NCBI RefSeq assembly: GCF_000344685.1
Contig: NW_006920422.1
Coordinates: 836,253-881,717, forward strand
Length of the DNA stretch: 45,465 bases
Reading direction: 5' to 3'
DNA from: Gloeophyllum trabeum ATCC 11539
Lineage: Eukaryota > Basidiomycota > Agaricomycetes > Gloeophyllales > Gloeophyllaceae
The translations under genes and the position numbers were made by a program. Positions 43,705 through 45,465 of this stretch are shown in pieces; position 1 is the first letter of the stretch; each line of letters begins with the position of its first letter. The notes beneath the pieces were generated by a model. It saw only the letters and a program-made list of their open reading frames with translations, did not search any database and was not told the DNA's origin.

Positions 43705-45465
43705 TGCTTCGATCCCTGGTCTCGGATGGAAACTATCGGTCGGACTATAACGAGAGCATACAAAAGCAGATATGCTCAACCGAGCGCTGTCGCTAGTGGG
43801 TAACGGGCGTTGCTATTAGCAGCTGCCAGAGTGGTGTGTACACCAGAGTAAGGATAAGTGGTAGACTTCATTGCAGTACAACAGCGGCGCCTCGATGTAA
43901 CATCAGAAAATGTGACTGGCGTGACCGCACGTGCATCACGCTGCGCGACCTGCTGGGTGCCACACCAGCTGCCACAGTTCGCCGCAGCGCATTTCTACTG
44001 TAATCACAGCAAGAAATAAACAGAAATAAGGAAACCCCTAATATTTACCCAGAAGATCACATTTATAGGTTTCTGACTGGGAAGCATTTTGCCATTCACT
44101 TACACATTGACAGGTGCCGGAGAATAAAAGAGGATATATGAGATATCTGGAGCACAGTCATGTGAATAATTTCTTACAGCGTGTCTCTTTACCTCTCGGT
44201 CACTAGTTATATGGTCCTGTGCCTTTGCCCGGCAACTTGGGGACAGAAGACGTGCATGGACTCTTTTAAGGTATACTTGGTGGACATGCTCGACCACGGT
44301 AAGGTCATGGGTCTAAAGGCTACCTAATGAGCACCCTTTGTTATTCAAAGGGAACCATTTTTTCGTGCTCTACACTACGAAGGCTCCTTGCCACACGTAT
44401 ACACTTGCAAATCGGTCACTCATTGCCACAAATAGTATAAGCTGCCATACCAAGTAAGATAGGAGCTACAGGGTCAGTACTTGGAGTTCTGTAATAACAT
44501 AGCTCAGAGCTTACGCCAGGCTCCTAGAACCATCCGTCTCGCGTCCTCGATCCTCTCTGCTAGGGCGTGTGTGAAGATGTTATCTAATATGGCTTATATA
44601 ATGTAATTTATTTATAGCTGTGTTTCCTGATTAAGCCGAACGGTGAGGATGAGGCACTGGGTACAATACCCATTTTGAGTCACTGAGAAAGTGTGAAAGG
44701 AACCGGACAAAGGTCAGATTTTGTTCATAGTGTTGCCTTGCAAAACAAATGGAAGTTCAATGAACAGTACTGAACAAAGATCGTATCCTGTGTCACAATC
44801 AGATTTTTGCGCACTCAAAAGTAGTATTATTCTAATTCATTTCACTGACTGTGCAATGGATAATCATGAAAAAAGTTTGACCTTTGACCTGTTATTGTCA
44901 AAGTTTTGTGCATGCTCAATATGGGTGATGTACGCAGTGAGGACGCTATGAGACGGCTGGCCCAACTCGTCGTCCGAGGTTTCACCGGAATTATGTAAGG
45001 TAGCTAAGCGACTAACGACGCGTTGGTTTACTGTTGGTTTATTGACGTTCGTCGACTGCCCGATTCGGATTGAGGCTTGCTCTATGTCCTCTGCTCGTCT
45101 GCACATTGACGGCGGGGGGACGGGGATAAAATCTGACGGTAATATAGCAAGCCATTTCTTAGATAGTGAAACAATAATGCACGAGTGTCCAGGGGTCTGT
45201 TGCTATATTTTCGATGAATAGATTAATTTACATACAATGCAAAGTCCAAGCACCAAGTTCTTCATTGCAGAGTAGCCTGAGACGTTATAATATTGTGTGT
45301 ATAGTTAGTCTCCTTTGGCTTTAGTATGCAAAGAGAAAGAGAGAGACCAGAGCAGCTTGCCCTATCTAGACTGTTGTGGTAAATAGTCATTCATTGTTTT
45401 GTTTGTTGAATTGGGATGTTCCCAGTGCAGTTGGTGAACGTGCATGTCATCAATAATACAGATAT
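43705..45465. other. Gene-free end of the window
   Basis: About 1.76 kb with no gene that I can support. The first 300 bases hold the TFIIE alpha promoter. The rest is AT-richer (long T and A runs near 44590-44620 and 44830-44900), has only short open frames and contains a few short palindromes such as GTTCAATGAAC near 44756. It may include decayed mobile DNA or the edge of a gene lying past the window. Confidence 0.4.

Noticed and set aside
44700..44900. Possible LTR or terminal inverted repeat element at the window end
   Set aside because: Only 8-11 base palindromes are visible; no paired ends, target duplication or transposase coding.

Overview
The window reads as nuclear DNA of a filamentous basidiomycete. 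Genes are dense, lie on both strands and are cut by many short introns (about 45-70 bases, GT...AG with a few GC...AG). Several proteins are of agaricomycete type: DUF6593, a large acidic F-box/LRR-like protein, and a C2 plus NACHT STAND protein. A wood-decay order such as Polyporales is my inference, not proof. There are no bacterial features, rRNA, convincing tRNA or CRISPR. For twelve genes I joined exons by hand, and the summed exon lengths divide by three in every case.

Layout. 0.9-4.1 kb (+): RLI1/ABCE1 ribosome recycling ATPase, then the small RPA subunit RPA3. 4.5-9.5 kb: an APC-family amino-acid/amine permease (-, 19 exons) and a heme-dependent oxidative N-demethylase-like protein (DUF3445, +), divergent from one promoter region that carries five GATA-type sites. 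9.9-10.7 kb (-): a DUF6593 protein. 11.6-12.1 kb: a 150-base MITE with 32-base terminal inverted repeats, possibly inside the intron of a small candidate gene. 12.7-13.5 kb (-): UBC4/UBC5 ubiquitin-conjugating enzyme. 14.8-17.2 kb (+): F-box protein, convergent with an ASCC2/Cue3 homologue (17.3-19.7 kb, -). 20.1-24.1 kb (-): an unrecognised 563-residue protein, a degraded coding segment and a small basic protein with a possible membrane segment. 24.8-27.2 kb (+): a disordered protein with a coiled-coil tail. 28.2-31.3 kb (-): a G-patch protein. 31.6-34.2 kb (-): an SH3-PX-BAR sorting nexin of the SNX9 type. 34.5-38.3 kb (-): an aldo-keto reductase and an Old Yellow Enzyme-like flavoprotein. 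39.4-41.6 kb (+): a C2/NACHT NLR-like gene without C-terminal repeats. 41.9-43.7 kb (-): TFIIE alpha. The last 1.7 kb has no gene I can support.

How the genes relate. Most are unlinked housekeeping genes. The best candidate for a working unit is the divergent permease/N-demethylase pair: uptake of an amine or amino compound coupled to oxidative N-demethylation, under apparent nitrogen (GATA-factor) control. A weaker candidate is the aldo-keto reductase next to the ene-reductase-like flavoprotein. RLI1, UBC4 and the Cue3/ASCC2 homologue all touch ribosome rescue and lie within 19 kb, which may be chance.
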